NCBI GenBank assembly: GCA_009617715.1
Contig: VTFK01000074.1
Coordinates: 496,001-560,000, forward strand
DNA from: Plectrocnemia conspersa
Taxonomy: Eukaryota; Arthropoda; Insecta; Trichoptera; Polycentropodidae
Length of the DNA: 64,000 nt
Direction of reading: 5' to 3'
Shown here one piece after another: positions 31,141 through 44,648 of the stretch; the first letter of the stretch is position 1, and the number at the start of each line of letters is the position of its first letter. The position numbers were made by a program, and so were the translations under genes. The notes under the pieces are model-generated. The model had not been told where the DNA came from. It worked only from the letters and a program-made list of their open reading frames with translations, and ran no database searches.

Positions 31141-34100
31141 TTAACAAGATTGATGCGTTTATACACGGTCATATAAAAAAATTCACGCTCGAGATGAACG
31201 AAATTAACGAAATGTAATTCATGCTGTGTTTGTACGCGCGCTTGTTTAGCTTTTTTAATGGACGAAAATCGTGCTGTTACGGCTGTCGTTCACGTTTTGA
31301 CATTTAAAATGACGTCAGCGACCATACTTTCATTGTCGTGATTAATTGCATGATTAAGTATGCTTGTATGCATAAGTGTAATTAAATTTTATTAATCACA
31401 CAATTTGTGATTATTTATTAATAATTAAAATTTTATACTTATATTATAAAATTATCAATAATGAGAAGAATATACAATGAACGATAATTTCTTTGTCATG
31501 ATCGCGTGTTATAAAACTAACATATTAAAAAAGACAATACACGAGGTGAAAAAGTAAAACAAAAACTTACTCAAATCCGTTTCACCGTAAAATAGGGGTT
31601 ACCAATTTGTGCTCGATTCAGGAATCATAGTCAGCGGAGCACCCTAAGTAAGAGGTTAGGGTTACACGTTTACCTCACAAGTCAAGATACATACGTATGT
31701 ACACAATCGCTACTTTGAACAATTTTAGAACAAATTAAATTAGTGGTGTAAATAATATGGTGAAACTTATCCGTTATTTGAATATATTTAATTATTATGA
31801 TAACACTAGAGTAAAAGTATGCGTATAGTAAAAATACTTTTTATTTCTTAAGCAAATTTATAAAGCTATAAATTAGTGTTTTAATTAATTTATGTATTTG
31901 TTAAAATACGACCATCGTGTCAGGTTACACCCAATGCGTCACAATGATCATAACAAAAGTAGCATATTCATATGTTTATATAGTAAATGTTAAAAGATAT
32001 CAAAATCTATTTAATACTTATTCTTTATTTATGAAAAAGTTTTAGTGTGAAGGTATGTGTATAGTAAAAATATATTTATATGCCATTTAAAATATATTAA
32101 TGAGCCATACATAAAATTAAATACATGAGCATAGACGATTTGTGCCATATCTCTTACTTCTTGTGTAATACTCAAATTTATTGATAATTCCTGGGTCATA
32201 ACCACTCTTACGCATAAAAACTAATTTTCTTATAAGCAATTCACGGCTTTTACAAACTATGTTTGTCTTTTACTTCTATAAATTATCAGCACGTGCTATA
32301 TGCAATTATTTTGCTTCGTTCCTCAAAACAATTGTTTGCAAATTCGTTGTGTTTCAATGGCAAATTAGTACTTTAAAAACATGCGTAATTGCTTTCTCTT
32401 CTGAATATATGACATTAATACATATTAGTATTATATAAAATGTTTTACGCAATATTAAGTACCTAACGGTCAGTCAAAATACTGATAATATCGATCTTCA
32501 CCCGAGTCGCAGCTAGCTCGTAGAGATAACATATGATTTATGTTTATAAAGTTCAATTATAAATCCAAAAGCTAGTCACCGAGAGTTTCATTAGAATACC
32601 TCGAAACATTTATCGAGATTTATAACATAAAACTATGTTGCTTTTATATATAATCTTATATTTATATATGAATCATGAATTAATGAAATAAGACATTTTG
32701 TTGAGTTCACCCTTTATATTTTGGATGCCTCAATAGGCTTGTCACATAATAGGAAATTGTACACCTTAGTCCGTTATAAATTAAATAAATATTTATATTT
32801 GGCTTTTTGCTATTTTGCGACGGCTAAAAACATCACAATATCATCCAATTAAAATTTATTTATTTTTGTTTAAATCGCACAAAAAAAACAGCTTAATAAG
32901 CCCCTAAATTAACGTATCCTTGCTCGGTTTGTGTGATCGTTTTGGCGAAAAAACAAGCGCACTTTTTATGCTTCCTCTCAGAGCGGATCTGACGGTAAAT
33001 CACCCGCTGCTCCTTTGACTATAATAAGTTGAGCTTGGACCCCACTACCAGCGGACTCTGCGAGTCAGCCATGATGTCATCAGCCTTTCCATTCGACATG
33101 TTCACAAAATGATGTCATAACCTCTCGACCACGTTTTTTGAGTAGACGTTCTTTTTTTCCAGTCTGAAGATTTTATCATTCGATTTCTAGAATGGTCTCA
33201 AGGTTATGGGGTCATGGCGAAATATCGTTTGAAAATTCTGCGAAGGAATAGAAATGAGTCTTCGAACAATTTTGTATTTAATTCTGTAATAAAGATAAGA
33301 TATATCAATTCTAATGTTAAAAAATTGAATTCAGCTGCAATTTAATTGTTGTAGAATTCAAGTATTTAATATAAGAATTCAAAAATATGTATTAAATAAG
33401 AATTAATGTCGGTCTTCGTGTTTCGTACATTTTAAAAATTTTATTATTACATTTCGTCATTGTAGTATATATTGTTTTACAGTGAGTTATTAACTATTTC
33501 AAATCGAATGTATTTTAATAATATTAATTTATTATAAGTTATGTTTACCATAAAAAAAAACATTAGATATCATTTTTCAAAGATAAACTCAACTTTCTAT
33601 AAATAATTATTATACGATTGAGTCGTTCATTTAATCAAAATTAAGTATGTAATAATTATTATAAATTATTACTAGACAATTGTTTGGTTTCAACAATATA
33701 CGACAATGCTTTATCTAATAAATAATTAAAAATCGGTAGAGCACCCAGGACTGCACAATAGCCACGCAAACTTTTGAAAGCCATCAATCACCCCTAAAAA
33801 CTCTTTTAAACATTTTTTCATAAGCTCTGAAACTCGTCTAGAGCATAAGCAGTATTAGAATTATCATTTACAATTATTAAACAGCAGAGCTTTGAAATTT
33901 CCAGTATTGAAAATTTAACTGTATACTTAAGCTTTGTATGCAATGCATATTGTGATTGTTAAATAATTTCGGTTAGCTTAGGTTAATATTTTTTCTTTTC
34001 AACGACTCACATACAACGTAACAAACTATTAGTTCTAAAGACTTGCCCAATTTGGACGCCATATTGAATCAAAGCCTTATATGGCACCAAGTTACAAGAC

Positions 34101-34265
34101 GAAATCGTCAAAATGGCTCATAATTATACTGACGTGAGCTTTCGAGTACTTTCTCGTGGCAAACGAAAATTTTATCGCCTCACGCTTACATACTTATACA
34201 AAATTAACATTTTGTGTGGTTACTAAATGTGTTTTATGCCTTCCGTCCGTTTTATCTAAAGCTTC

Positions 34266-35794
34266 CACTTCACTCTCCGAAAGTAGGCGACAGTTGGCCA
34301 AGGACGGGAAATATAATGTGAAAATTCGGGCTTACTTCGGTCGAGCTCGGTTGTCCCCGCGCTAAAATCTCTCGCAAGTTCTCCGAGGTCACCGCGAACG
34401 GGAGGTAAAATGGGGTAATTTGGGTCGAGGCGGCCGACTTCGTCGCCTCCGAAAATTCCCTCGCTTTCCGAAAGTCATACCCGAAAACGCTTCGAGCGCG
34501 AGCGGCGAGATACTTTCCTTTTCGCTCTCGCGTGACGAGAGAGAGAGATAGAGATGGTTTATCGCAAACTAAGATAGAACGATTCAATTTTAATATAGGC
34601 GTCTTCACGATCGCGCGCCACTGTTTGGTATTTTGCCCGATCTGGACGGCCAAAATTATTTCTCCACTTTAGTTGATTCCATAAGTGCTCTTAGTCAAAT
34701 ATATAATATTATAAGTGCTAAAAAAATACAATTATTTAAAGTATTTCTTTAATTGTAGGCCCGAGGAATAGGAATTCCGTGTTGAACGGTCGTGCGAATT
34801 TCGCCGCGTAGCGTAAAAAAAAAAAATTGTATATGTCACAAATTTTGTTTTTTTTTAAGAAAAAAGTATTTGACTAGCATTTTATCATACTCGGTATCGT
34901 TTTTTTTAAATATGTATATATTTAGTCATTCCAAACAAATTTTTTTATTTTATTTCATTAGTACGCGATCCACAATTTGACGTTTACTGATTTTACCACG
35001 GTAACCATATTATTAAAAAAAATTACAATCATTACAAAACTGTATTTTAAATTTGACGTTAACATTTCTTTAATTGTAGGCCCGAGGAAGAGGAATTCCG
35101 TGTTTAACGGCCGTGCGTAGCGTAATAAAAAAATTTAGCCGCGTAGCGTAAAAAAAAAATTGTATATGTCACAAATTTGCTGTTTTATATTAAGAAAAAA
35201 AGTATTTGACTAGCATTTTATCATACCCGGTATCGTTTTTTTTTTTAAATATGTGTATATTTGGTGATTCTGAACAAATTTTTAGGTCGTAACTTTCGCG
35301 ACTAAGCCCCCGTCCCATTTTAAGAATAATACATTTTAAGGTATGCAATGTGTTAAAACCGCAAAATCCGCAGTCAATTTTGCATGTATCATAAAGAGAA
35401 AGACCTAAGCTATATATTGTATATAAAATCTCAATTCAGCAAATTGACTTTCCATACTTTTCCTTAAAAAAATAATAGAAATTATTCATTAGTTGCACAC
35501 TTGAACGTTTCCTGTTTATTATTTATTAGTGACAGTGAAGCCTCGATTCAACATAAAATGTCTTATTTACTAACATTGATCTATTCCGGTGCATTGCAAT
35601 CATCCACCACTCCTTTTTCTCCATTTGGCTTTAATTTTTTTTGTGTTTTAAAACACGCACGTAGTTATAATACGCGAGGTTGAGAAGCGTGCACGCGTAT
35701 GAAATTCCCGGCTGTGCGAACGCTCTTCGAAAAACTGCGACCTTGACCGACTTCGGTCGAACTTCCACTAGGACAACTTTCGGAGAGTGAAGTG
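34266..35794. mobile_element. Possible non-autonomous DNA element bounded by 19-bp perfect inverted repeats
   Basis: cacttcactctccgaaagt at 34266-34284 has its exact reverse complement at 35776-35794. Both ends continue into CpG-rich sequence containing ttcggtcga, while the middle is AT-rich. The interior carries a 322-bp direct duplication (34744 and 35066). No transposase is seen and no clear target-site duplication was found, so the mobile-element call is an inference. The right third is related to 24014-24345. Confidence 0.4.
34744..35289 (+). repeat. Direct duplication, unit ~322 bp
   Basis: About 200 bases from ttctttaattgtaggcccga at 34745 recur from 35067 at roughly 90 percent by eye. 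Shared words include aggaattccgtgtt, gccgcgtagcgtaaaa, ttgtatatgtcacaaattt, gtatttgactagcatttta and ggtatcgttttttt. The intervening 120 bases are unique, so the copies are probably a tandem duplication with the second unit truncated. Confidence 0.75.
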
Positions 35795-36541
35795 CGGGTA
35801 TAATAATTAATTTTTATTTCTAATACATAACGAGGATGTGTGAGCCCATAAATGCACGCTTCTCTATTGGGGTTTGAAGATAATTCACATAGCAGACAGT
35901 TAAACATTTTAATTAATGAAACAACATAAACAACAATCAATATATGCATTCGAGTTGATTTTTAATCTAGTTGAAATGAAAATAATACTTATATTGAAGG
36001 AATTTTACAAATGATATCAATTAAAATCATTTTCTATTTATCTATCAATGATATAACATATTTTTGTTACAAAATTCACCCGAATTTGTATATTTTGATT
36101 CCGAGAATTATCATAATGAATTAATCAGTAGTTTTTTTACTACGTTACAGTCGCACCTTTTTTTACGTCATACATCTGTTTTATTTTACTGTTATTCCAG
36201 TCGAACTGGGACATTCTATTTCAGACGGCGAAATATTAAAACAACGAACGCCCGAAAAATAATGTATCGAAATTCACTCGCTTTTACGAGTCACGTGGTA
36301 ACTAAATGATTCGATGTAACGAGCTGTTAAAATATAAAAAAATGCCGGAAATTGCGTTCGCGAAAATTACTCTTAAATATGATATAAAAAATATAATTTT
36401 ATTAAATTATATATATACACAATATACAACACTTAATTGTATTATTTATAATGCACGCTCATTTTATTTATCTAAAAAAGGGAGGGATAATTTTTGTATT
36501 AAATAAATATATTTTTGCTGTTAATATAATACATATCGTGT

Positions 36542-36565
36542 ATAACTAATATGTATATTAGTTAT
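36542..36565. repeat. Palindrome, 11-bp perfect arms
   Basis: ataactaatat and atattagttat are separated by two bases. AT-rich, so only weakly unusual. Confidence 0.5.
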
Positions 36566-38193
36566 GTCTTTTATATTCTTTGAAAGGTATTTTTGAATGG
36601 AAATTACTCATCGCTGGTATTTTTAAAAAGCTGAACAAACAAAACTGGTTTATAAATAATAAGTAGTAAGTATTCAATACTTGTATAAAATAAAAATATC
36701 ATACAATACTCATATACATATATGTATATATAATAATTATAATTAATTATAATGAAACAGCCTCTTTCAAATCATATACGCTTATTAATCAGCATGAAAT
36801 TACGTTACGTTAAAATAAACCATCATATTATGTAAGTTTTTCACAGTATAACATTGAACGCAGGTACAACTCTTATCGGATTTCCTGATTGTTAAATTAA
36901 TTCAAAACAAACCCAAATCTAGCTATAGTCTTACCTTTTTCTCGTGCGATTCCTATTGAATTCAACGTGGCTCTTCTCCAATCTGTACCTCTATCCATTA
37001 GCATTCAGAAAGCACCGTCACCGATAGAACCCAGTCTACCTGCCCTTCTCTAAAAAAAATAATAATAAACGACTCTCTTCGTTTCATGTTACTTTTTTAT
37101 CTTTCCGATCGGATTCCATAATCGTATTATCCTTTAGGCTCGTGTTCTCGGCACATTAATGGACCAACAACTAGTTTTTTCAAACTCTTCTGTTCTATGA
37201 TTTATAACACGACAATTCATCCTTCCAGATTCACATCTAATACTAAAAAGGTTAGCTTCGATCTTAATTCGTTTAGCGCTTTTGGTCACGATCGGCCGAT
37301 TTAACCGCAAAACACTCCGGCATTGTTTGCGGTTTTATTATATGAACGTGTCTATTAAAATATTTAACCGATTGAATGAAACGAAGATGGATTTATTATC
37401 GTAATGTGAGTCACGCTCCAGTCATTCAGATAATGTTTTCATTGCTCATCATAATACCACAAGTATTTGTTTATAAATATTATAATCTAAAATATTGATT
37501 TTTGTAATAAATCTGGATGTTATCTACACTGATTTTGAATAGGTTTTTGACAATATATGTCATTATATAAAAGGAACTATATTTTTAGACTCTATCTTAT
37601 TTTACATAATTTGCTCATTTAATGGATACAGATACAATGGTTGCAGTGGCATTGCAACATAGTAGTCATATCGAAGATCTAGTTAGATTTTTTGAGGTTC
37701 ATCTTCCATTGAGCATCAAACAATGTCTTTTCATGACATAATTAAATTCTAGAACATTTCGTTTTAATCATGAAATATGAAGTAGTATAGTACTATAAAT
37801 TGTCAGATTTCAATGAATCCCACTAATGCCGTCGATTTTATATTGGCTTAAAGTTTATTGTAATATGTGTGATGAGTTTTCGAGCTCTTCTAATTAAACT
37901 TTCGGCAACTCCAACTTCTAGATTTATTGATATATTATACTTATTACCATGACATAAAATAATTATTATTGCTAGCTAACTGCGACAATATTATCAGTGT
38001 CCTAACTGACCGTATAGTACGAAATGCTTAATGATAATGCCTCACGAAATTATATTAATTATAAATTTAAAGAAATCTAGGCAATGTCAATCCTCGTATT
38101 ATCGGCTGATACTAGGAGATTGCCAGAAATATTGTAATTAAATGAAATATAATAATTATTAACTGTAACAAGTTTTTCGTGTAACTATGAACT

Positions 38194-38296
38194 GGTTAGG
38201 TGCGAGCGAGCGTTGGCCAGAGACAGTGAACACCTACTCTCTGCAACGAATCATGTGGTATTCCCTGTTCTGACCTACGCTCGCTCGCACCTAACC
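38194..38296. repeat. 103-bp hairpin (MITE-like foldback) with 20-bp perfect ends
   Basis: ggttaggtgcgagcgagcgt (38194-38213) and its exact reverse complement (38277-38296) enclose a further imperfectly paired stem (ggccagagacagtgaacacc against ggtattccctgttctgacc). The whole 103 bases therefore folds back on a loop of about 20. A decayed relative lies at 17829-17905. No target-site duplication was identified. Confidence 0.7.
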
Positions 38297-38710
38297 TGTC
38301 TAACATTTACATCATAGAAGATTAAAAACCGACAATACACCCACTATATAAATCGTGAAAATACATGTTAATAAAATTTTTACGTCGTCATATTTATGAT
38401 ATTAGACTTTTTGGTATTCTAAATGAAGATAATCAAATGACATTTGGTCTAGTTACAAAAAACACCACGTGAGCGCTACTATCGCACCATCTGTCTAATA
38501 ATTACACCATAAGAGATTAAAAATCGACCATACATACACACACTATATAAATCGTGAAAATAAATCTGTTAATAAAATTTGTACATCGTCATATATATAG
38601 TTCTAGCCTTGCTTGACATCCTAAATGAAGATGAATATCACTGTAGTTAATGATTGATTTATTTTTATATAATCATAAGACATTTGGTTTAGTTACGAAA
38701 AACAACACAC
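38284..38710 (+). repeat. Tandem duplication, ~190-bp units
   Basis: The first unit, 38284-38468, and the second, 38470-38710, share ctgtctaa, agattaaaaa(c/t)cga, cactatataaatcgtgaaaa, gttaataaaatttt/gtac, tcctaaatgaagat and gacatttggt(c/t)tagttac. The second unit has an extra ~45 bases before its end. The right arm of the 38.2-kb hairpin overlaps the left edge of the first unit. Confidence 0.7.
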
Positions 38711-38766
38711 ACTTTGCATGAAATAAGCAAAACAATTCCTGCCCAAATCACGCATTCGGCAAATAT

Positions 38767-38827
38767 AATTTGCCCAATTCATGAAAAAAAAAGCAACGGG
38801 CTTGCACTTTTCATGAATTGGACAATT
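38767..38827. repeat. Hairpin with ~20-bp arms
   Basis: aatttgcccaattcatgaaa (38767-38786) pairs with ttttcatgaattggacaatt (38808-38827) with one or two mismatches. The loop of about 20 bases contains gcaacgggcttgc, which can extend the structure. Confidence 0.6.
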
Positions 38828-39963
38828 TTTTAGCTATTTCACATTATAAACAATTTCACGGATTCGATGTAACTTATGTATATATAAATTTTAAATAAGA
38901 CCTATTGTTTCTTCAGCAAAGTCGCCTAATTTGCAAATTTAAATTAGCATCTAGAAGAAATTTGTAATATGAATGATTACAAATACTTAGGTAACATAAA
39001 AGTGTTTTAACGTTTTTAATTTGCTACTTATGGGTAATACAATAAGATTAGTAAACAATTTATTGTGTTATTTAAATTGCTTTCCCTTTTTTGAAATTAT
39101 TTTACTTTCTCCTATATCAAAGTTCTTCTTTAAGAATAATATTTTGTTTCGCCCTAATATTTTATAAGTTATACGTTTTGTAGCATTCAACACAAATACT
39201 AATATATTAGAATATATCAGCACAGAAGAGAACTATTATTTTTTTAAATTGAAACATTGACTTGAATAAAGACTATGTTTTTTGATGTTTACAAAATAAA
39301 AATATTTTTTTTATAAAATAAAAGTAAAATTCTTATTAATGTCAAAATATTGCAAACGGTGCAAGAGCATATAGACGAGGAGTCCCATGAAAGCGATAGC
39401 AAAAAATGACCGTAATCGGTTTCAAAACCAGTTTTTAATTTATTCAACGCTCCATAAGTAGGTACATACATATATCTCGCCATTGTTTCTCCTGTTATTT
39501 TTTTGGAAATAATTCGCCTTGCCGTTGGCCAAAGCGCTTAAAAGAACGTGCATAGAAAATAATGAGACACGCATGTCGCGATCGTTGAGAAAAAAGAAAA
39601 TAAATTACTCTAATTAAATTCCCAGCTAGTACGATACTCGACCTTTAGCATTTGTCAATCTGACCTGGCAGCCTAAAGATGCCCAACATTGCCATGTGTT
39701 GCCACATGGAAAATCCTAAAATACATGGATTAGCCATTGTTTATTTATTACCGCTGTCATCAATATTTATAAATTTATATTATTGGTTGTAAAGAACGTG
39801 GTCGCAAAAGTACACCTACGCAGTTTATGTTATTAAAAACTTTTTATTACATTAGTTAGGGTTGCCATTTATATTTATATTAAATATAATTAGGCAATTT
39901 AACATAAATTGTTTCAGAGACGTTGTAAAATAAAGCAAATGTAAACATCACAATGATCTAGAT

Positions 39964-41446
<1,483 letters not shown>

Positions 41447-44400
41447 ATCTAGATATTTTGGAGAGCTATATAACAATAATGTTATTCGTTGTCCAAATGA
41501 CGACGGCGTGCAGTGCAAGCGAAACCTTGTGGTCGCTTTCCGAATGTAAGAAAATATATGAGTAACAATGTTATTTGTATTGTTCGACGTGTGAAAAAAG
41601 ATCAGAAAAAAAATATGTTGATATCAATTACATCTGTGTTTATTTATGAGTCACGAAGTAGTAGCTATATGAGGTAGAAACGCTTAGTTTAACTTGATGT
41701 CATGTTTCTAAAAATCAATAAACTTATTATGTTGTCCAATATTAATTGGTCTTATTAAAGTATACTTATATATAATACTTATTGAAGTATATATCATGCT
41801 AAGCAAAAATTAGCTAACAGAATTTTTTTTTTTGATATTTCCTTTTGAAGAAGTCACTTCTCTCTTCGTCGTGTTTTAAATTAACTACATAATTTTACAA
41901 TATTTTTCCGATACATAAAACTGTTAAATTTTAGTATAATTTTATCTTTCGTTCAAAAGTAAATAGATATACAAAAACAAAAAATATGTATTGTATAGAT
42001 TTCTACATTATTGTCCAATAAAAAGTGTTAATTTAACAAAGCTGTTTTGTCAAACAAAAACACATAAGAATATGAAAAGCTACTAGAGCCGTATGTGGCT
42101 CGCGAGCCACACTTTTCTGACCCTCAAACTATATTATAATCGATTAAATAGATAGGCGAGGCACTACCAGATGGTCTTCAGAATAACATTCAAGCTTTTC
42201 CTAGAATAATTCAATCAACAATTCGCACGTGACAAGCCATCTAATTTTATAAATTCCATAGGCACCATTGGTGGTCGTTTTTCTAATACATTTTGTTATG
42301 GTTTCTCCATATATATTTAAGATTAAATCAGTGTAATGCATTTATAATATAACAGGCGCTTGACAACCCTAATATCGTTAGACTGTTCGGTCTTTAGAGC
42401 TGGATACCTACCCATTGTGCTCTAGCTATTTTCCCCTGAGGTTCGAGCTCACAACGCCGTGACCCCACACAATCGAGTGTTGTGACCTCGAAACGTGACG
42501 GCATGTGTTCGAAATATAAAAAAATGCATAGTAAAACCACAACGAGTGCCATTTCGTCGCTAATTACGTTCAAGTGTTATCCTGTAACATTACATAGTTC
42601 AAAATTCCACCTCAAACATCCCGATGTTCCATAAATTTCAATGTATCTATATAAGGCGAACGAAATAAAAGCACCAATTCAATCTTATAATTGACGTTTG
42701 ATATGTTTAATTTACTCCTCGTGTGTGATGTCACGATTGACGATGAGACACGTGCATAATAGTCAATGGCTTCTAATTTGGAATCTGAATTGAAAAAAGT
42801 AACGAGTCATTCATCGAATTTGATCGCGTATGTATTTACGTATGTATAATATGTACTCGTATTCCGAAAGTTGGTTCGTCAATTACAGAATTGCAGATTC
42901 AGAACACGAGAATATTATTGAGTGTGCAGAAAGAAACGCAAACTGGTCGATAATTTTTGCAAGAGTCGATGTGTAATATCAACTAAGTTCATCGACCAGT
43001 TACCTCGTGAAGTTTAATGTGTTCCTTTAATGTTTGACGTGAATAGTGACTCACTTTACTCCAGTGGTCTACAAACATGTTTGATCGTGTACCCTTGATG
43101 TATATATTTACATATATAATATAAGCAGCCTAGGAGCGATTTTGTATTCCTGCTACTCAATGGTAATAATCAGCTTTTAGCAGTGCTTCCTGATATGTCT
43201 GTATTAATATTGAAACACCGTATGCTTGTAGTACAATAATAAGTTTAGAGAATGAATAAAATAACACTTTTTTTCATTAGTTGTGACTATATTCTCTGTT
43301 CTGTGGTTGTGACATAATAAGTATTCTTAAGAGAAACGCATGCCAGTTTTAACGTTATTGAAGACGAGCATAATAACACAGGAGAAAGTGTATATGGAAA
43401 ACTAAATATCTGTGTATTATTCAGGGAACGAAATTCAGCTATTTTTTAAGATAAGACTTTAATTATTTAAATTAATTATAAATTTATCAATAAAATATAT
43501 AAGATTTTTAATTTTGGCTCTTAATAAAGGAGCACAAGTGTAAATTTAGCAAAACATAGTTGTTTTAAGAAATACTACATAAAAATGCGTATAACTTATC
43601 TATGTTGATAAAAGTATATTGCCATTACATAAACATAGGGGAAATATTGAATACCATTATTTTAGCTCTTTGAAAGTTCTTTATAGGAAATCTTTAAGTT
43701 CGTCAATATTATATACTATTATATTATATTTCAGAGTTAATACAGACACTTTCTAAATAATATTTAATTCATTATATGATATCGAGGAAATTCAATATTT
43801 TTATAGTCAACAACACCAAAAGTGACGTTGTGGCCAAATCTGTCAAAAATTAACAAAGCGTGTCTGACATTTTGGACCAAGTTCACGCATATCAAATTAT
43901 CGCAATACTTTAAAAAACACATGCACGTGTCGAACATTTTCTATTTTGAAATCATCGAACCCGAACATATAATTTCATCATTTGCATATCGCACCCTTGC
44001 AGCCAACGCTTGATATATTGCACGTAACTGAAATACAATATAAAAAAGTCATTGCCCGTAAAACAACCTTTTACGACCGCCGACTTCCCCTGAAAATAAT
44101 ATTCGATGCGCGCATGCGCTTTGCGCCGTATGCACCTAGCGATTATAAAACCCAATCATGATTGTTCGCTTCGTTTGCATATCCAATATCAATTATGGAG
44201 TCTCGTGATATATCTCGCGATAAACTCGAGGCGTGATAGTTCGTTGACAAAGGTTCCGTCTTTATGCATACAGAATTGCTAATGAAAAAGCTTTTTGATT
44301 GTAGCCGATGCGGATGTTTAAAAGCGGAAACGAGGGACGCCATTTTGTGACTATTAAAAATATGGCGTCGATTCCGTTATGAACTATATATTAGTATTTT

Positions 44401-44601
44401 TCTGGCTTTTCTTAATAATTTAGTTGTAAAATTATAAATTCACAACGCTGTAGATTAAGGTAACTAGGTTTACTGAACATTTCGATATGGAACGCAATTG
44501 TTTTTAAGAGTTACATTAACTTTCCCCTTCGGAACTTTTACTGACAAAATATTATTGATTATTTCCCTATTTTCATATTAGTGAATTGCTATTTGATTTT
44601 T

Positions 44602-44648
44602 TTACAATGTATATGTAATCATATTCGATGGTTACATATACATTGTAA
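44602..44648. repeat. Perfect 17-bp hairpin
   Basis: ttacaatgtatatgtaa (44602-44618) and its exact reverse complement (44632-44648) flank a 13-base loop. AT-rich, and too short for a typical microRNA precursor; possibly the core of a foldback element. Confidence 0.7.

Larger units (their letters stand above)
26151..39963. other. Long AT-rich region without recognised host genes
   Basis: Contains the repeats and motif clusters listed separately (26.3-26.9, 28.0-28.4, 30.9-31.1, 34.3-35.8 and 38.2-38.8 kb). The open frames present are short, low-complexity or AT-biased, and none matches a family I know. It could be intergenic or a large intron of an unseen gene. Confidence 0.6.

Noticed and set aside
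34270..34653. Minus-strand open frame of 127 codons, the longest plain ORF of the region around 34 kb
   Set aside because: Falls in a CpG-rich block, overlaps the 19-bp inverted repeat end, and shows no domain or plausible splice partners; probably a chance frame.
42086..42125. hAT-end-like phrase with tgtggctcgcgagccac
   Set aside because: No partner end, TSD or transposase found; too short to annotate as an element.
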